NCBI GenBank assembly: GCA_029246505.1
Contig: JAQWNC010000030.1
Location: 1 to 64,000 of the forward strand
Direction of reading: 5' to 3'
Source of the DNA: Arenicellaceae bacterium
GTDB lineage: Bacteria > Pseudomonadota > Gammaproteobacteria > Arenicellales > Arenicellaceae
Length of the DNA stretch: 64,000 nucleotides
A model generated the notes under the pieces. That model saw only the letters and a program-made list of their open reading frames with translations. It was not told the origin of the DNA and searched no databases. Made by a program: the position numbers and the translations under genes. The first letter of the stretch is position 1; every line of letters begins with the position of its first letter. Shown here in pieces: positions 27,094 through 37,133 of the stretch.

Positions 27094-27782
27094 GAGGTTG
27101 AACATATTGCCATCGATGGTGGTTCTGCGATGGCACTGTTGAATTGATTGAATCGACGCAGACACAAATAGCGCATCTGGTAAGTGAACCGGGTGGCGGA
27201 ATATACGATGCCATGAATAAAGGTCTGCAGATGGCGACAGGCTATGTGGTAGGTTTGTTAAATGCTGACGATGTGTCGGTTCATGATCGATTTTTGGTGC
27301 AGGTTAAGCTTACATTACAGCCAGAAAATATTGATAGCTGCCATGCTGATTTAGTTTATTTGGATCAAAATTCAGATAATAGTCTTCTGCGTTACTGGCG
27401 GTCAAATGATTACGATAAAGGTAGTGCCAGGCTTGATTGGATGTCTCCACACCCGATAATCTATTTAAAGAAGCCCTCACTTGTGCGTATTGGGCTGTAT
27501 CGAGTTGATATTGGGCCACAAGCAGATTTGGAATACTGCGCGTGACTTTTTGAAATACATGAGTTTTCTAAGTGTGATGTACTTGAGGTTTGGGTGCGAA
27601 TGCGGGTTGGTGGGGTAACCAATCATCGTTTGATTGATATTTTACGTGGCAATTGGCGTTCATATGTCGCGTTGCGAGAATTGGGTTTAGTTTCTGACCT
27701 AATATACTTTTTCTTTAAAAGGTTGATGTTTCGTATACCCACATTTTTTAATATCAAATCCGCCAAACTTCCCAAACCTTAA
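27094..27782 (+). pseudogene. Decayed family 2 glycosyltransferase
   Basis: Pieces of one gene are readable in order. First is HIAIDGGS in one frame. A frameshift at about 27127 gives DGTVELIES, followed by VSEPGGGIYDAMNKGLQMAT and GLLNADD, the donor-binding region of GT2 enzymes. A TGA at 27543-27545 stops the frame. Beyond it comes the family's C-terminal end (MRVGGVTNHRLIDILR). The N-terminal 20 or so residues with the start are missing. The parent probably added a sugar to a surface polysaccharide. The neighbours rluB and the leftward SDR gene are intact. Confidence 0.78.
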
Positions 27783-27825
27783 TTGACTATCCCAGCATAT
27801 AAAGTAACCAAAAAATTAGGTTCTA

Positions 27826-28590
27826 TCACCGGACTAGCAGGGTTTTACCTCGGTATTTCGAATCCATAACGCTTAGTGCTTGAAGATAGGCGGGTATGAT
27901 TTCTATTGGATCGGGGGATTCTTCAGATTTCTCACCGGGGTGAGATAATCGACGCATTGCGGTTCTTACGGCTCCCGGGTTAATACAGCTAAAGTGGAGC
28001 TTGGTCGTGTTTTCAAGTTCTTCATGCCATAGTGACATCTGCTTTTCTACCCCGGCATAGGCAATAGCGTATGCACCCCAAAACGCGCTTGGACGAGTTG
28101 CGCTATCGGTAGTCGTGAAAAGTACACGGCCATTATTGGCATTTTGAAGTAAAGGAAGCAATTCTCGGGTAAGTAAGTAAGGTGCGTGTAAGTTGACCTG
28201 CATTACGGTGTTCCATTGTTGTAAGTCATATTGGTCGAGCGGGGCCAATGTGCCTAGTTCTGCTGCGTTGTGCACCAATGCATCCAGTCGCCCAAAGTCT
28301 TGCTCCAAGCCGTGCACCAGAGCATTAATATTCTCGGCATTAACTTGAGTGAGGTCGGTAGGAAGCATCACTGGTTCGGTCGCATTTTCTGAACATAGCT
28401 CGTCATATAACTTCTCTAAGTGTCGCTGCTTTTTATCTAGCATGATGACGGTTGCGCCTCGAGTAGCTAATTGCTTGGTTAGCGTAGACCCGATACCTCC
28501 AGCTGCTCCGGTAATGAGAATGACCTGATCATCAAAGCGAAGCGCATCAGCATCAAACTCCTGCCATGGTAGTTTTATTGTGTTATCCAT
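27826..28590 (-). CDS. YciK-like short-chain dehydrogenase lacking the catalytic lysine
   Basis: The 254-residue SDR protein has a cofactor loop VILITGAAGGIGSTLTKQLA, the NAG-like motif in ALVHNAAELGTLAPL, and a serine (LFTTTDSA) and tyrosine Y174 in WGAYAIAYAG. The residue four after the tyrosine, normally the catalytic lysine of YxxxK, is Y178 (codon TAT read on the minus strand). Either the protein has lost oxidoreductase activity or it uses another residue. Length, start (LPWQEFDADALRFDDQVILI resembles YciK) and context with gph and ubiG fit YciK, whose physiological substrate is not settled. It is the last gene of a leftward run. Confidence 0.8.
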   Translation of the reverse strand: MDNTIKLPWQEFDADALRFDDQVILITGAAGGIGSTLTKQLATRGATVIMLDKKQRHLEKLYDELCSENATEPVMLPTDLTQVNAENINALVHGLEQDFGRLDALVHNAAELGTLAPLDQYDLQQWNTVMQVNLHAPYLLTRELLPLLQNANNGRVLFTTTDSATRPSAFWGAYAIAYAGVEKQMSLWHEELENTTKLHFSCINPGAVRTAMRRLSHPGEKSEESPDPIEIIPAYLQALSVMDSKYRGKTLLVR

Positions 28591-28603
28591 AGATTTAGCT
28601 GGT

Positions 28604-29881
28604 TTAGGTATTTTTTTTGGTTAATGTAAGGATTGCTTTGCTGAGAATTTTTGGCTCTGTAGGCTCATCATCAGGGGCTACACCGAGTTCACTAAATTTC
28701 CGTGCCCCCGGCAATACTTTGCTTTCATATGAGCGAACCAAACGATTAAATTGGGTCACACTATTATCGAGACTGTTCCCAAGCTTTTCGATGTAACTCG
28801 ATAATTTGGCTAAGCGGTTATGCAGGTCTCTACCTATGTCACGGATGGCAGATGCATTTTTGTTTAATGCGTCTTGGCTCCAGCCGTAGGAAATTGCCCG
28901 CAGTAAGCCGACCAAACTTGTTGGAGTCGCAAGAATAATGCGCCGTTCCATCGCATATTCGATTAAATTGTGATCTATTTCGAGTGCTGCAGATAAGAAT
29001 TGGTCTCCAGGTATAAACAGCACGATAAAATCTGGTGACTGCTCAAATTGATTCCAGTATTTTTTTTCTGAGAGTTCTCGAATACGCATTTTTACATTTT
29101 TTGCGTGTTGCTTGAGAAAACCCGATTGTGCCTCGTCATTTTCAGACTGTACTGCACTTAGATACGCATCTAATGGTGTTTTGACGTCAACTATAAGGTC
29201 TCGCTCACCGGGCATATGAACAATCATATCTGGGCGTAGCACGCCTGTATCAGTGCTGACTTGTGGTTGTTCAGTGAAGTCACAATGTTGCGACATACCT
29301 GATAGCTCTGCTAGCCGTTTTAACGTTAGTTCTCCCCACTGGCCACGTACTTCAGGCTTACGGAGTGCTTGTACAAGGTTTCGTGTTTCACCGTGCAGTG
29401 AACTTTGAGCCTGCATTAAACCCTGAATTTGTTCGTTTAATTGGCCTTGTGATCGGGCTCGTTCTTGCTCCAGTTTGCGGAGTTGTTGATCTGTTTTGTC
29501 CAATGTTTCGCGAAGCGGATTAACCATATTGGCAATACTTTTCTCGCGCGATTCTAGGTCGCTTTTCGCATGCTCTTGATACTTGCCAAGCGTTTGTTTT
29601 GCAAGGTTTAGAAAGCTCTGGTTATTCGCCTGAAGTGCATTTTGAGATAGCGCAGAAAAGGTGTCACGTAAGCTATCTATCTGTTCGTCGTGTTGTCGTT
29701 CCAGTCTTGTGATTTCAGATGCAAATTTTGCTAGCTCTTTCCCCCCATTATGCTTGGCCCACCATTTGCCAAGAATCCAACCTGTGGATAGGCCGAAAAT
29801 TAATAGTAGTATCGCTCGTGCATCTGGCGAGAATTTCAAGCCTATGGCTTGAAGGAATGAATCTAATGATTGCTCGATCAT
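28604..29881 (-). CDS. rmuC: DNA recombination protein RmuC
   Basis: The 425-residue protein has an N-terminal membrane helix (ILLLIFGLSTGWILGKWWAK). A long coiled coil follows from about 45 to 165 (heptads such as TDQQLRKLEQERARSQGQLN). The RmuC nuclease-like domain comes next: KPEVRGQWGELTLKRLAELSG, MIVHMPGERDLIVDVKTPLDAY, VLFIPGDQFLSAALE and PTSLVGLLRAISYGW. The family limits rearrangements at inverted repeats by an undetermined, probably nucleolytic, mechanism. Its ATG overlaps the gph stop by four bases. Confidence 0.94.
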   Translation of the reverse strand: MIEQSLDSFLQAIGLKFSPDARAILLLIFGLSTGWILGKWWAKHNGGKELAKFASEITRLERQHDEQIDSLRDTFSALSQNALQANNQSFLNLAKQTLGKYQEHAKSDLESREKSIANMVNPLRETLDKTDQQLRKLEQERARSQGQLNEQIQGLMQAQSSLHGETRNLVQALRKPEVRGQWGELTLKRLAELSGMSQHCDFTEQPQVSTDTGVLRPDMIVHMPGERDLIVDVKTPLDAYLSAVQSENDEAQSGFLKQHAKNVKMRIRELSEKKYWNQFEQSPDFIVLFIPGDQFLSAALEIDHNLIEYAMERRIILATPTSLVGLLRAISYGWSQDALNKNASAIRDIGRDLHNRLAKLSSYIEKLGNSLDNSVTQFNRLVRSYESKVLPGARKFSELGVAPDDEPTEPKILSKAILTLTKKNT

Positions 29882-30534
29882 ATTAGATCGAAAATATCTT
29901 TTGGCGAACTAATTCTATAGGTAGCTCCCCATTGGCTGGGGTCATCTCCAGAGGCAATATATCCCCACTCGGCAGTAGCGGTTCGCGTGCCTGCCAGTTT
30001 GCCAGACGCTATGTCGCGGGCTGCATCACCAATATACAGGCATTCGCTAGGTGCAATATTGAGCAGCATGCAAGCATGTAATAGCGGCATTGGGTAGGGT
30101 TTACTTTGAGGAAGCGAGTCACCACCTATAGTAACTGCTGACCTTTGGTCAAGGTTGAGCCCTTTGAGTAGGGCATTAGTTAAACCTTCTGGTTTGTTAG
30201 TGACTATGCCCCAAAGCAAATTATTCTGTTCACAATGCTCGAGTACTTCCTGCATGCCATTAAATAGCTGACTTTTGTCGGCGATGTTCTTCTCATATTC
30301 GGTAAGGTATTCTTTGCGTAAATTTTGGTACTGACCATCTTCAGTGCTAATTCCAAAACCAAGTTTAATCAACGCGGCCGCCCCATGGGATACGAAAGCC
30401 CGTGCTGTTTCGAACGGTACTAGTTCACGCTGATGCGATTCAAGTTGACGATTTAAAGCAGCAACCATGTCGGGGGCGGTGTCGATCAGCGTGCCATCCA
30501 AGTCTAGCAATAAGGCTTTAACTGCTTGTTTCAT
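29878..30534 (-). CDS. gph: Phosphoglycolate phosphatase (HAD family)
   Basis: The 218-residue HAD hydrolase has nucleophile motif LLLDLDGTLIDTAPDM, motif II threonine in WGIVTNKPEG, the lysine in SKPYPMPLLHAC, and motif IV in CLYIGDAARDI. A helical cap lies between residues 20 and 85. It hydrolyses 2-phosphoglycolate arising from DNA repair or oxygenation. The assignment over other HAD phosphatases rests on context, since ubiG-gph-yciK is a common gammaproteobacterial order. It lies 48 bases after ubiG in the leftward operon. Confidence 0.9.
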   Translation of the reverse strand: MKQAVKALLLDLDGTLIDTAPDMVAALNRQLESHQRELVPFETARAFVSHGAAALIKLGFGISTEDGQYQNLRKEYLTEYEKNIADKSQLFNGMQEVLEHCEQNNLLWGIVTNKPEGLTNALLKGLNLDQRSAVTIGGDSLPQSKPYPMPLLHACMLLNIAPSECLYIGDAARDIASGKLAGTRTATAEWGYIASGDDPSQWGATYRISSPKDIFDLI

Positions 30535-30582
30535 ACGCTTGGACTCAGAGTATAGGAAATGCTTGGAATATCGGGCGAATGG

Positions 30583-31287
30583 CTAGTCGCCAGCTTGAGT
30601 GTGCAACATATAGTTGACGTCCAATCCTGGCGCTAGCGTGTAGGCTTTCGTCAGCAGGTTGTAGTGTAGGCCGGTAGATTCTTTAAATTGTAAATTTGAA
30701 TTTCGTCCCCAGCCTACAAGCTCAGCGGGTTGAATAAACTTTTTATAATCGTGGGTACCTTTGGGTAATAGGTTTAGAAGGTATTCTGCACCGACCACTG
30801 CAAATAGCCAGGCTTTCGGTTTTCGATTAATTGTTGAAAAGTAAACGTGGCCACCGGGTTTAACCATCTTGGCGCAGGCGGTGACAACAGAGGAGGGATC
30901 AGGAACGTGTTCCAGCATTTCCAGACAGGTCACTATGTCGAATACTTGCGCGTTGTTTTCTGCAAATGCTTCAGCGGTCGATTGTAGGTAGTCAACTTTG
31001 AGCCCGCTTTCTAGTAAATGTAGTTTTGCCACACTAAGCGGGGCAGTCCCCATATCGATCCCGGTGACTGTTGCACCTAATTGAGCCATACCTTCGCTAA
31101 GTAAGCCGCCGCCACACCCAACATCCATTACGTTTTTGCCTGTCAATGGGCTGCGTTGGTTGATGAAGTTTAAGCGCAGGGGGTTTATATCGTGTAGGGG
31201 TTTAAATTCACTGTCCGGATCCCACCATCTTGATGCCAGCTCTTCAAACTTACTTATTTCAGCTTGGTCTATATTTTGCGATTGCAT
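30583..31287 (-). CDS. ubiG: Ubiquinone biosynthesis O-methyltransferase UbiG
   Basis: From the ATG at 31287 the product is 234 residues, the usual length. The frame is open further upstream, but that would overlap most of the preceding gene end and adds non-family sequence. The start is [20 protein letters not shown], and the SAM site is [20 protein letters not shown] followed by [24 protein letters not shown] and the [16 protein letters not shown] segment complete the family pattern. It performs both O-methylations of ubiquinone synthesis, so the organism respires with ubiquinone. It starts one base after the mtaD stop. Confidence 0.96.
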   Translation of the reverse strand: MQSQNIDQAEISKFEELASRWWDPDSEFKPLHDINPLRLNFINQRSPLTGKNVMDVGCGGGLLSEGMAQLGATVTGIDMGTAPLSVAKLHLLESGLKVDYLQSTAEAFAENNAQVFDIVTCLEMLEHVPDPSSVVTACAKMVKPGGHVYFSTINRKPKAWLFAVVGAEYLLNLLPKGTHDYKKFIQPAELVGWGRNSNLQFKESTGLHYNLLTKAYTLAPGLDVNYMLHTQAGD

Positions 31288-31288
31288 A

Positions 31289-32614
31289 TTATTCGTTGCC
31301 AATATTCGGTACGCTGATCTTTGCAGCCCACTCTTTAGCGAGTGCCAGTACTCTTGGTGTATCAATACGGGTATGTAGACCGTCTTTCAATACTTGTTTG
31401 CCAGCTATCCAAACCTGGCGCACTTGTTCGCGTGAACAGCTGTAGATAAGTTGCACAATGGGGTCGTATACGGGTTGTGTTGCCACACCGCCAAGATCTA
31501 TTGCAACGATATCAGCTGATTTTCCAATTTCCAGGCTTCCAATGGTTGCGTCCAGATTTAGTGCTTTCGCACCATTAATAGTTAGCATTTCCAGAGCCTG
31601 CGTGGATGGGATAACTTTGGCATTATCGCTGAGACCTTTGGCTACAAGAGCGGCGAGTCTTGCTTCGCTTAGTAGATCAAGTTCATTATTACTGGCAACA
31701 CTATCGGTTCCTAAAGCAATGTTGGCGCCGGCATTCAGGAGTTTTGTTATCGGGGCAAATCCGCTGGCCAGTTTAAGATTAGATTTTATGCAGTGAGAGA
31801 TATTTACGCCCTGTTTGGCAAGCGTTTCAATCTCAGCATCTAATAGTTGGGTCATGTGCACAGCTAGTAATCGAGGGTTTAATAAACCCAATTGACTTAA
31901 GCGTTCCAATGGGCGCATTCCGTAGCGGGCATTAGATTCTTCAATCTCACCAGCAGTTTCGTGTAAATGAATGTGTAGCGGAATGTCTAGTTCGTCCGCG
32001 AGAGTTAGTGCGCGAATCAACGGTTTATCAGAAACCGTATAAGGCGCATGTGGTGCAAATGCGGTACTTACCAGAGAGTAGCTATTAACTTGATCATGAG
32101 TTTGCAGGCCTTTGTCAAAATATTCGTCGGACGAATTCGCCCAGACGGAAGGAAAATCGAGCACTATCAGGCCCACAACGGCTCGCATCTGAGCTTTTTG
32201 CGCAGCTTCTGCGGCAACATTAGGAAAAAAATACATATCGTTAAAGCAGGTGATTCCAGCGGCCTGCATTTCGGCGATTGCGAGTTCCGTGCCGTCACGG
32301 ACAAACTCCGGGCTCATCCACTGGCCTTCAGCTGGCCAAATATGATTGCGCAACCAGTCCATTAGCGGTTTGTCGTCTGCCATACCACGAAATAGATTCA
32401 TCGCTGCGTGGGTATGCGTATTTACAAAGCCGGGGGTAAGTAAATGATCATCCAGATGCTCGTGGGGTGCATCCGACCATAATTTTAAGGCTTCGCTTAA
32501 CGGTAATAAACCGACAATTTCGCCCTGTTTTATAGCGATTGCATGATCTGATAGCACCTTGTTTTCTGGTCTAACCGGGGCAATCCAGGTTGCCGAAATA
32601 ATTCGATCAACCAT
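31289..32614 (-). CDS. mtaD: 5-Methylthioadenosine/S-adenosylhomocysteine deaminase
   Basis: The 441-residue amidohydrolase has metal-binding histidines in [20 protein letters not shown], further ones in IHLHETAGE and LAVHMTQL, and the late aspartate in [12 protein letters not shown]. MtaD deaminates methylthioadenosine or adenosylhomocysteine. Other TRZ/ATZ hydrolases are possible, but linkage to ubiG beside gyrA is the MtaD position in Pseudomonas. Its start overlaps the end of the DegT-type aminotransferase by eight bases. Confidence 0.9.
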   Translation of the reverse strand: MVDRIISATWIAPVRPENKVLSDHAIAIKQGEIVGLLPLSEALKLWSDAPHEHLDDHLLTPGFVNTHTHAAMNLFRGMADDKPLMDWLRNHIWPAEGQWMSPEFVRDGTELAIAEMQAAGITCFNDMYFFPNVAAEAAQKAQMRAVVGLIVLDFPSVWANSSDEYFDKGLQTHDQVNSYSLVSTAFAPHAPYTVSDKPLIRALTLADELDIPLHIHLHETAGEIEESNARYGMRPLERLSQLGLLNPRLLAVHMTQLLDAEIETLAKQGVNISHCIKSNLKLASGFAPITKLLNAGANIALGTDSVASNNELDLLSEARLAALVAKGLSDNAKVIPSTQALEMLTINGAKALNLDATIGSLEIGKSADIVAIDLGGVATQPVYDPIVQLIYSCSREQVRQVWIAGKQVLKDGLHTRIDTPRVLALAKEWAAKISVPNIGNE

Positions 32615-33743
32615 GATTTAGGCTCTGCACGGTAGAGTTTATAACCCCACAAATTATATCAATCTGGTGTTTCTCCAAATACGGATGCATCGGCAGGCTA
32701 AACATTGTTTTTGAGAGGCTCTCGGAAACTGGAAAGTCACCGACTTGATGATCCAAATGTGCATAGGCCGTCGATAGGTGAATCGGTGTTGGATAGTACA
32801 TGGCCGTAGGGATTTGTTTGTCGCTCAATGCAGCGCGGATTGCGTCACGATACTCACTGGTGATTGAGTATTGGGCCCAGACAGAAGTACAATCTTCAGC
32901 AATTTTAGGTGTGTTAACGTGGTCTTTAAGTGATTTGCTGTATTGCTCGGCCACGCGCTGGCGTAGTTCAATCTCTGTTTCATAGAATTTCATCTTTTCT
33001 ATAAGCACAGCTGCTTGAATACTATCCATACGTGCATTTAAGCCCAATCGGACATTGTCGTATTTGTCTTGTCCTTGCCCATGAACCCGTATCGATTTCA
33101 TGGTTTCTGCAACGTCGGCATCATTTGTAAATACCGCACCACCGTCACCGTAACATCCAAGTGGTTTGGCGGGAAAAAAACTGGTCGCAGCTAACGGTGT
33201 GTTAGAGCACGTTCGGGCGCCTTTGTAAAGCGCGCCAAAGCTTTGGGCAGCGTCTTGTAATACAAATAGCTCGTGCTCGACGGCTACTGTATTAATAGCA
33301 TCGTAATCTGCAGGGTGACCGAACAAATCGACTGGAATAATACCCTTTGGATTAACTTCTCCTTTGCTAATTGTCTGCTTTATAATTATTGCAAGGGCAA
33401 TCGGGTCGATATTGTAGGTGACTGGGTCCACGTCGACAAAGACAGGCGTTGCGCCAACTAAGCTAATGACCTCGGCGGTAGCGAAAAAGCTGTAGGGAGT
33501 GGTGTAAATAGCATCACCTTTTCCTACTCCTGCCGACATCAGAGCTAGTAGTAGGGCATCAGTTCCACTTCCACAGGCAATAGCGTAGTTGGCGCCTGTG
33601 AATTTTTGTAGCTCGGTTTCAAGACGATCAATTTCCGGGCCCATAATATAACGACCATGTTCCAATACGGCGTTGATCGAGGCCTGAATTTCGATTTGAT
33701 GTTTTTTATACTGCGTCTGCAGATCGATGAATGGAATAGTCAA
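32607..33743 (-). CDS. DegT/DnrJ/EryC1/StrS sugar aminotransferase
   Basis: The 378-residue PLP enzyme shows the family start IPFIDLQTQYKKHQIEIQAS, the phosphate-binding ACGSGTDALLLALMSAGV, DLFGHPADYDAI with DAAQSFGA, and the PLP lysine in ATSFFPAKPLGCYGDGGA. RVHGQGQDKYDNVRLGLNAR completes the core. The FFPAKPLGCYGDGGA form resembles WbpE/WlbC-type enzymes that aminate UDP-3-keto sugars for O-antigen. The start is TTG at 33743, since no ATG precedes the conserved N-terminus. It heads the leftward operon, although a sugar enzyme ahead of mtaD is not the usual arrangement. It could be borrowed from a polysaccharide locus. Confidence 0.87.
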   Translation of the reverse strand: MTIPFIDLQTQYKKHQIEIQASINAVLEHGRYIMGPEIDRLETELQKFTGANYAIACGSGTDALLLALMSAGVGKGDAIYTTPYSFFATAEVISLVGATPVFVDVDPVTYNIDPIALAIIIKQTISKGEVNPKGIIPVDLFGHPADYDAINTVAVEHELFVLQDAAQSFGALYKGARTCSNTPLAATSFFPAKPLGCYGDGGAVFTNDADVAETMKSIRVHGQGQDKYDNVRLGLNARMDSIQAAVLIEKMKFYETEIELRQRVAEQYSKSLKDHVNTPKIAEDCTSVWAQYSITSEYRDAIRAALSDKQIPTAMYYPTPIHLSTAYAHLDHQVGDFPVSESLSKTMFSLPMHPYLEKHQIDIICGVINSTVQSLNHG

Positions 33744-34126
33744 ACTGTTTAATAATATTGCTAAAGGGTTTTCGTTAGGCAGATTATAAAGCTTGTGGTG
33801 AACCTGCGCGCGATATTATTGTATGCTTTTAACGTATTAGCCCGATTAGATCGTGAGAGACATTAGCCGTATTTAGAACTTAAGCTCTTCAAATAGGTGT
33901 GTAGTTAAGAGCTAAAAAGTAGCCTTAAGCAGCTCGAGAAACTAACCCTTGTGCCTATCTAGTATTTGGATAAATTGGTCCGCATTTGCAGTCGTGCAAA
34001 CTACTATTGCAGTCGGCAGCATGTTAGAATGTTATCCATAACAACAGCCCATTTTTTAAGCCAAAAGTAAGTGTTGCTTTGATGGCTTAAAGACCATAAA
34101 AAGCAGCCACTTATAGGCATTTCTGC
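33744..34126. other. Divergent promoter region between the DegT gene and gyrA
   Basis: These 383 bases must hold promoters in both directions. A GTTAT-CC-ATAAC inverted repeat lies about 95 bases before gyrA. A TTGCAG and a TAGAAT are present just ahead of it but are only about 12 bases apart, so a standard promoter is not supported. No gene or RNA was seen. Confidence 0.4.
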
Positions 34127-36796
34127 ATGGCCGAATCCTTCGCTAAAGAAACCATCCCTGCAAGCCTCGATAATGAGATGAAGCAGTCCTATCTTGATTA
34201 CGCGATGAGCGTAATTGTAGGGCGCGCATTACCCGACGTGCGAGATGGATTAAAGCCTGTGCATCGGCGAGTATTATTCGCGATGTCGCAGTTGGGAAAT
34301 GAGTGGAATAAGGCATATAAAAAATCTGCTCGTGTGGTGGGTGACGTTATTGGTAAATATCATCCACATGGGGATTCGGCGGTCTACGATACGATCGTGC
34401 GTATGGCACAGGATTTTTCGCTACGTTACCCACTGGTGGATGGTCAAGGAAACTTCGGGTCGGTAGATGGCGACTCGCCGGCGGCAATGCGATATACCGA
34501 GATTCGACTAAGCAAAATCGCACAGGAATTGCTTGCCGACCTTGAAAAGCAAACTGTCGATTTCGGTCCAAACTACGATGAGACCGAAATGCAACCGCTG
34601 GTTATGCCAGCACGCATCCCCAATTTACTGATTAATGGGTCATCTGGTATTGCTGTTGGTATGGCGACTAATATTCCGCCACACAATCTTACCGAAGTGG
34701 TGAGCGCATGCTTGGCAATGATTGATGATGCCGAGATTGATGTGGATGCCTTGATGGAAATTATACCGGGTCCGGATTTTCCAACTGCAGCTTTTATTAA
34801 CGGGCGTGCGGGCATAGTTCACGCATACCGAACCGGGCGTGGCAAGATATACATGCGTGCGCGTGCTGAAATCGAGACTATAAACGAGTCGACTGGTAAG
34901 CAGGCGATTGTGGTGCATGAATTGCCTTATATGGTTAATAAGGCACGTTTGCTTGAAAAGATCGCTGACCTGGTTAAGAACAAGAAAATTGAGGGTATAA
35001 CCGAGCTGCGGGATGAGTCCGATAAGTCTGGCATGCGAATGGTCGTCGAGTTACGTCGAGGAGAGGTAGCCGAGGTTATCTTGAATAAGCTATACCAGCA
35101 GACTGTGATGCAGACAGTGTTCGGTATCAATATGGTTGCGTTGATAAATAATCAGCCGCGCATTTTTAATCTTAAAGAGTTGCTTGAAGAATTTATTCAG
35201 CATCGCCGAGAAGTGGTTACCCGGCGGACTATCTTTGAATTGCGCAAGGCTCGTAATCGGGCACATGTATTAGAAGGCTTGGCTGTTGCGCTTAACAATA
35301 TTGACTCGATTATTGAGATGATTAAGGCCGCGCCTAACCCTGCGGCAGCAAAAGAAACATTAATTGCTACGGTTTGGTCTGCAGGTGAGATTAGTAGTTT
35401 ACTGGATCAAACTGGTGCAGGTTCATCTCGGCCCGAGGGTTTGGATGAGGGCTATGGCTTGCTTAAAGACGGGTATCATTTGTCGGATGTTCAAGCTCAA
35501 GCAATATTGGATTTGCGATTACACCGCCTTACTGGGTTGGAGCAAGACAAGATTCGTGAAGAATATCTGGAAATTCTCGAAAAAATTGCTGAGCACCTTA
35601 AAATTTTGGGTGACGTCGGTCGGTTGATGGAAGTTATTCGTGAAGAATTGGTTGAGATTCGTGATGAATATGGTGATCAACGTCGTACAGAGATTCTCGA
35701 AAGCCAACTAGACCTTACCGATGAAGATTTAATTGTTGAAGAGGACCTGGTTGTTACGCTTTCTCATGAGGGGTATGCGAAGTCACAACCTTTGTCTGAT
35801 TACCGGGCTCAGCGACGTGGCGGTAAAGGCAAGTCGGCAACTAAAACCAAGGATGAAGATTTTGTTGAACGTATGTTTGTGGCAAATAGCCACGACACAG
35901 TACTTTGTTTTTCATCGGTGGGTAAGGTTTATTGGCTGCGGGTGTTTCAATGGCCGCAAGCTGGACGAATGGCGCGCGGTAAGCCGTTAGTGAATCTGCT
36001 GCCTTTGGTTGGGGAAGAAAAGATCACCGCTGTGTTGCCCGTTAAGGGCTTTGATGAGGGTGGCTATGTCTTTATGTCTACCAGCGACGGTACGGTTAAG
36101 AAAACTTCTTTATTAGACTTTTCACGTCCCCGTGCCAGTGGAATTATTGCTATTGACTTGGTTGAAGGTAATGAGCTCGTCGGAGTTGGGTTAACTAGTG
36201 GAGAGCAAGATGTGTATGTGTTCTCAGACGCCGGCAAAGGTATTCGCTTTGATGAACAAGACGTGCGAGTAATGGGGAGAACGGCACGTGGCGTTAGAGG
36301 TATTAAATTAGCCGCCGGGCAAAAAGTTATTTCGATGATCATAGCTGATCGTGAAGTTGATGGTGGCACTATTCTGACAGCCACCGAACGTGGCTATGGG
36401 AAACGTACTAGGCTTAACGACTATACGCGACAGGGTCGTGGTGGTCAGGGTGTGATCTCGATTCAAGTAAATGATAGAAACGGCAAGGTAGTGGGTGCCT
36501 CTCTGGTCGAAGAGGATAATGAGGTTATGTTGATAACCGATGGAGGTATTTTAGTTCGCACCCGCGTTAGTGAGGTCTCTACTTTAGGGCGTAATACACA
36601 AGGAGTAACGTTAATTGGTGTTGATGATGATGAGTCGTTAATGAGTATTCAGAAAGTAGCGGAATCAGAAGATGATGATGCGATTATAGATGCCGCCGAT
36701 TTAATGGAGCCGGAATTTGCGACTGATGATTCTGCTGTTGAGTCTAGCGAGTCTGCTGATGAGTCTGATAGCCCTGACACCACTAGTGAAGACTAG
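34127..36796 (+). CDS. gyrA: DNA gyrase subunit A
   Basis: The 889-residue protein has the breakage-reunion domain from the N-terminus ([20 protein letters not shown]) with catalytic Y123 in [10 protein letters not shown]. It is followed by the coiled coil and a C-terminal beta-pinwheel bearing the GyrA box (RQGRGGQGV). The quinolone-determining positions are S84 and D88 (GDSAVYD), equivalent to E. coli S83 and D87, i.e. the sensitive-type residues. The last 50 residues are very acidic. It passes DNA duplexes to introduce negative supercoils with GyrB. ParC lacks the GyrA box, so the assignment is secure. serC follows as in Pseudomonas. Confidence 0.98.
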   Translation: MAESFAKETIPASLDNEMKQSYLDYAMSVIVGRALPDVRDGLKPVHRRVLFAMSQLGNEWNKAYKKSARVVGDVIGKYHPHGDSAVYDTIVRMAQDFSLRYPLVDGQGNFGSVDGDSPAAMRYTEIRLSKIAQELLADLEKQTVDFGPNYDETEMQPLVMPARIPNLLINGSSGIAVGMATNIPPHNLTEVVSACLAMIDDAEIDVDALMEIIPGPDFPTAAFINGRAGIVHAYRTGRGKIYMRARAEIETINESTGKQAIVVHELPYMVNKARLLEKIADLVKNKKIEGITELRDESDKSGMRMVVELRRGEVAEVILNKLYQQTVMQTVFGINMVALINNQPRIFNLKELLEEFIQHRREVVTRRTIFELRKARNRAHVLEGLAVALNNIDSIIEMIKAAPNPAAAKETLIATVWSAGEISSLLDQTGAGSSRPEGLDEGYGLLKDGYHLSDVQAQAILDLRLHRLTGLEQDKIREEYLEILEKIAEHLKILGDVGRLMEVIREELVEIRDEYGDQRRTEILESQLDLTDEDLIVEEDLVVTLSHEGYAKSQPLSDYRAQRRGGKGKSATKTKDEDFVERMFVANSHDTVLCFSSVGKVYWLRVFQWPQAGRMARGKPLVNLLPLVGEEKITAVLPVKGFDEGGYVFMSTSDGTVKKTSLLDFSRPRASGIIAIDLVEGNELVGVGLTSGEQDVYVFSDAGKGIRFDEQDVRVMGRTARGVRGIKLAAGQKVISMIIADREVDGGTILTATERGYGKRTRLNDYTRQGRGGQGVISIQVNDRNGKVVGASLVEEDNEVMLITDGGILVRTRVSEVSTLGRNTQGVTLIGVDDDESLMSIQKVAESEDDDAIIDAADLMEPEFATDDSAVESSESADESDSPDTTSED

Positions 36797-37133
36797 ATTT
36801 AGCCTAGGCTGCGTTGGCAGGAGCTAATTAGAGTGCCAGTATCGTGAGTGAATGCTTCCAGAATGCGTTCGCAGCAGTTTGGTTGGTTTCACATAACCTT
36901 ATTAATTGTTAAGTTAAAGATCCGATCGAATAAAAACATTGTTGCCATTCGAGCAAATTGTCTTATTTGTCGATAGGTTTTTGCTGGGTTTACCTTTATT
37001 ATTCTCGCCCCAAAATTAGATCATATAAAAGGCAAGTCTTTGGTGTGGTTTTGAGTAAATTTAAAAGTGACAGGTCTTACATACTGGAATGTTAGATACT
37101 GTAACCGTTTGAAAAAATACGGAGTTTAGAGTA
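36797..37133. other. Gap between gyrA and serC
   Basis: These 337 bases contain no gene. No strong terminator hairpin was found after gyrA. serC has a clear Shine-Dalgarno (GGAG at 37121). A serC promoter probably lies here, but no convincing -35/-10 pair was identified. Confidence 0.35.
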
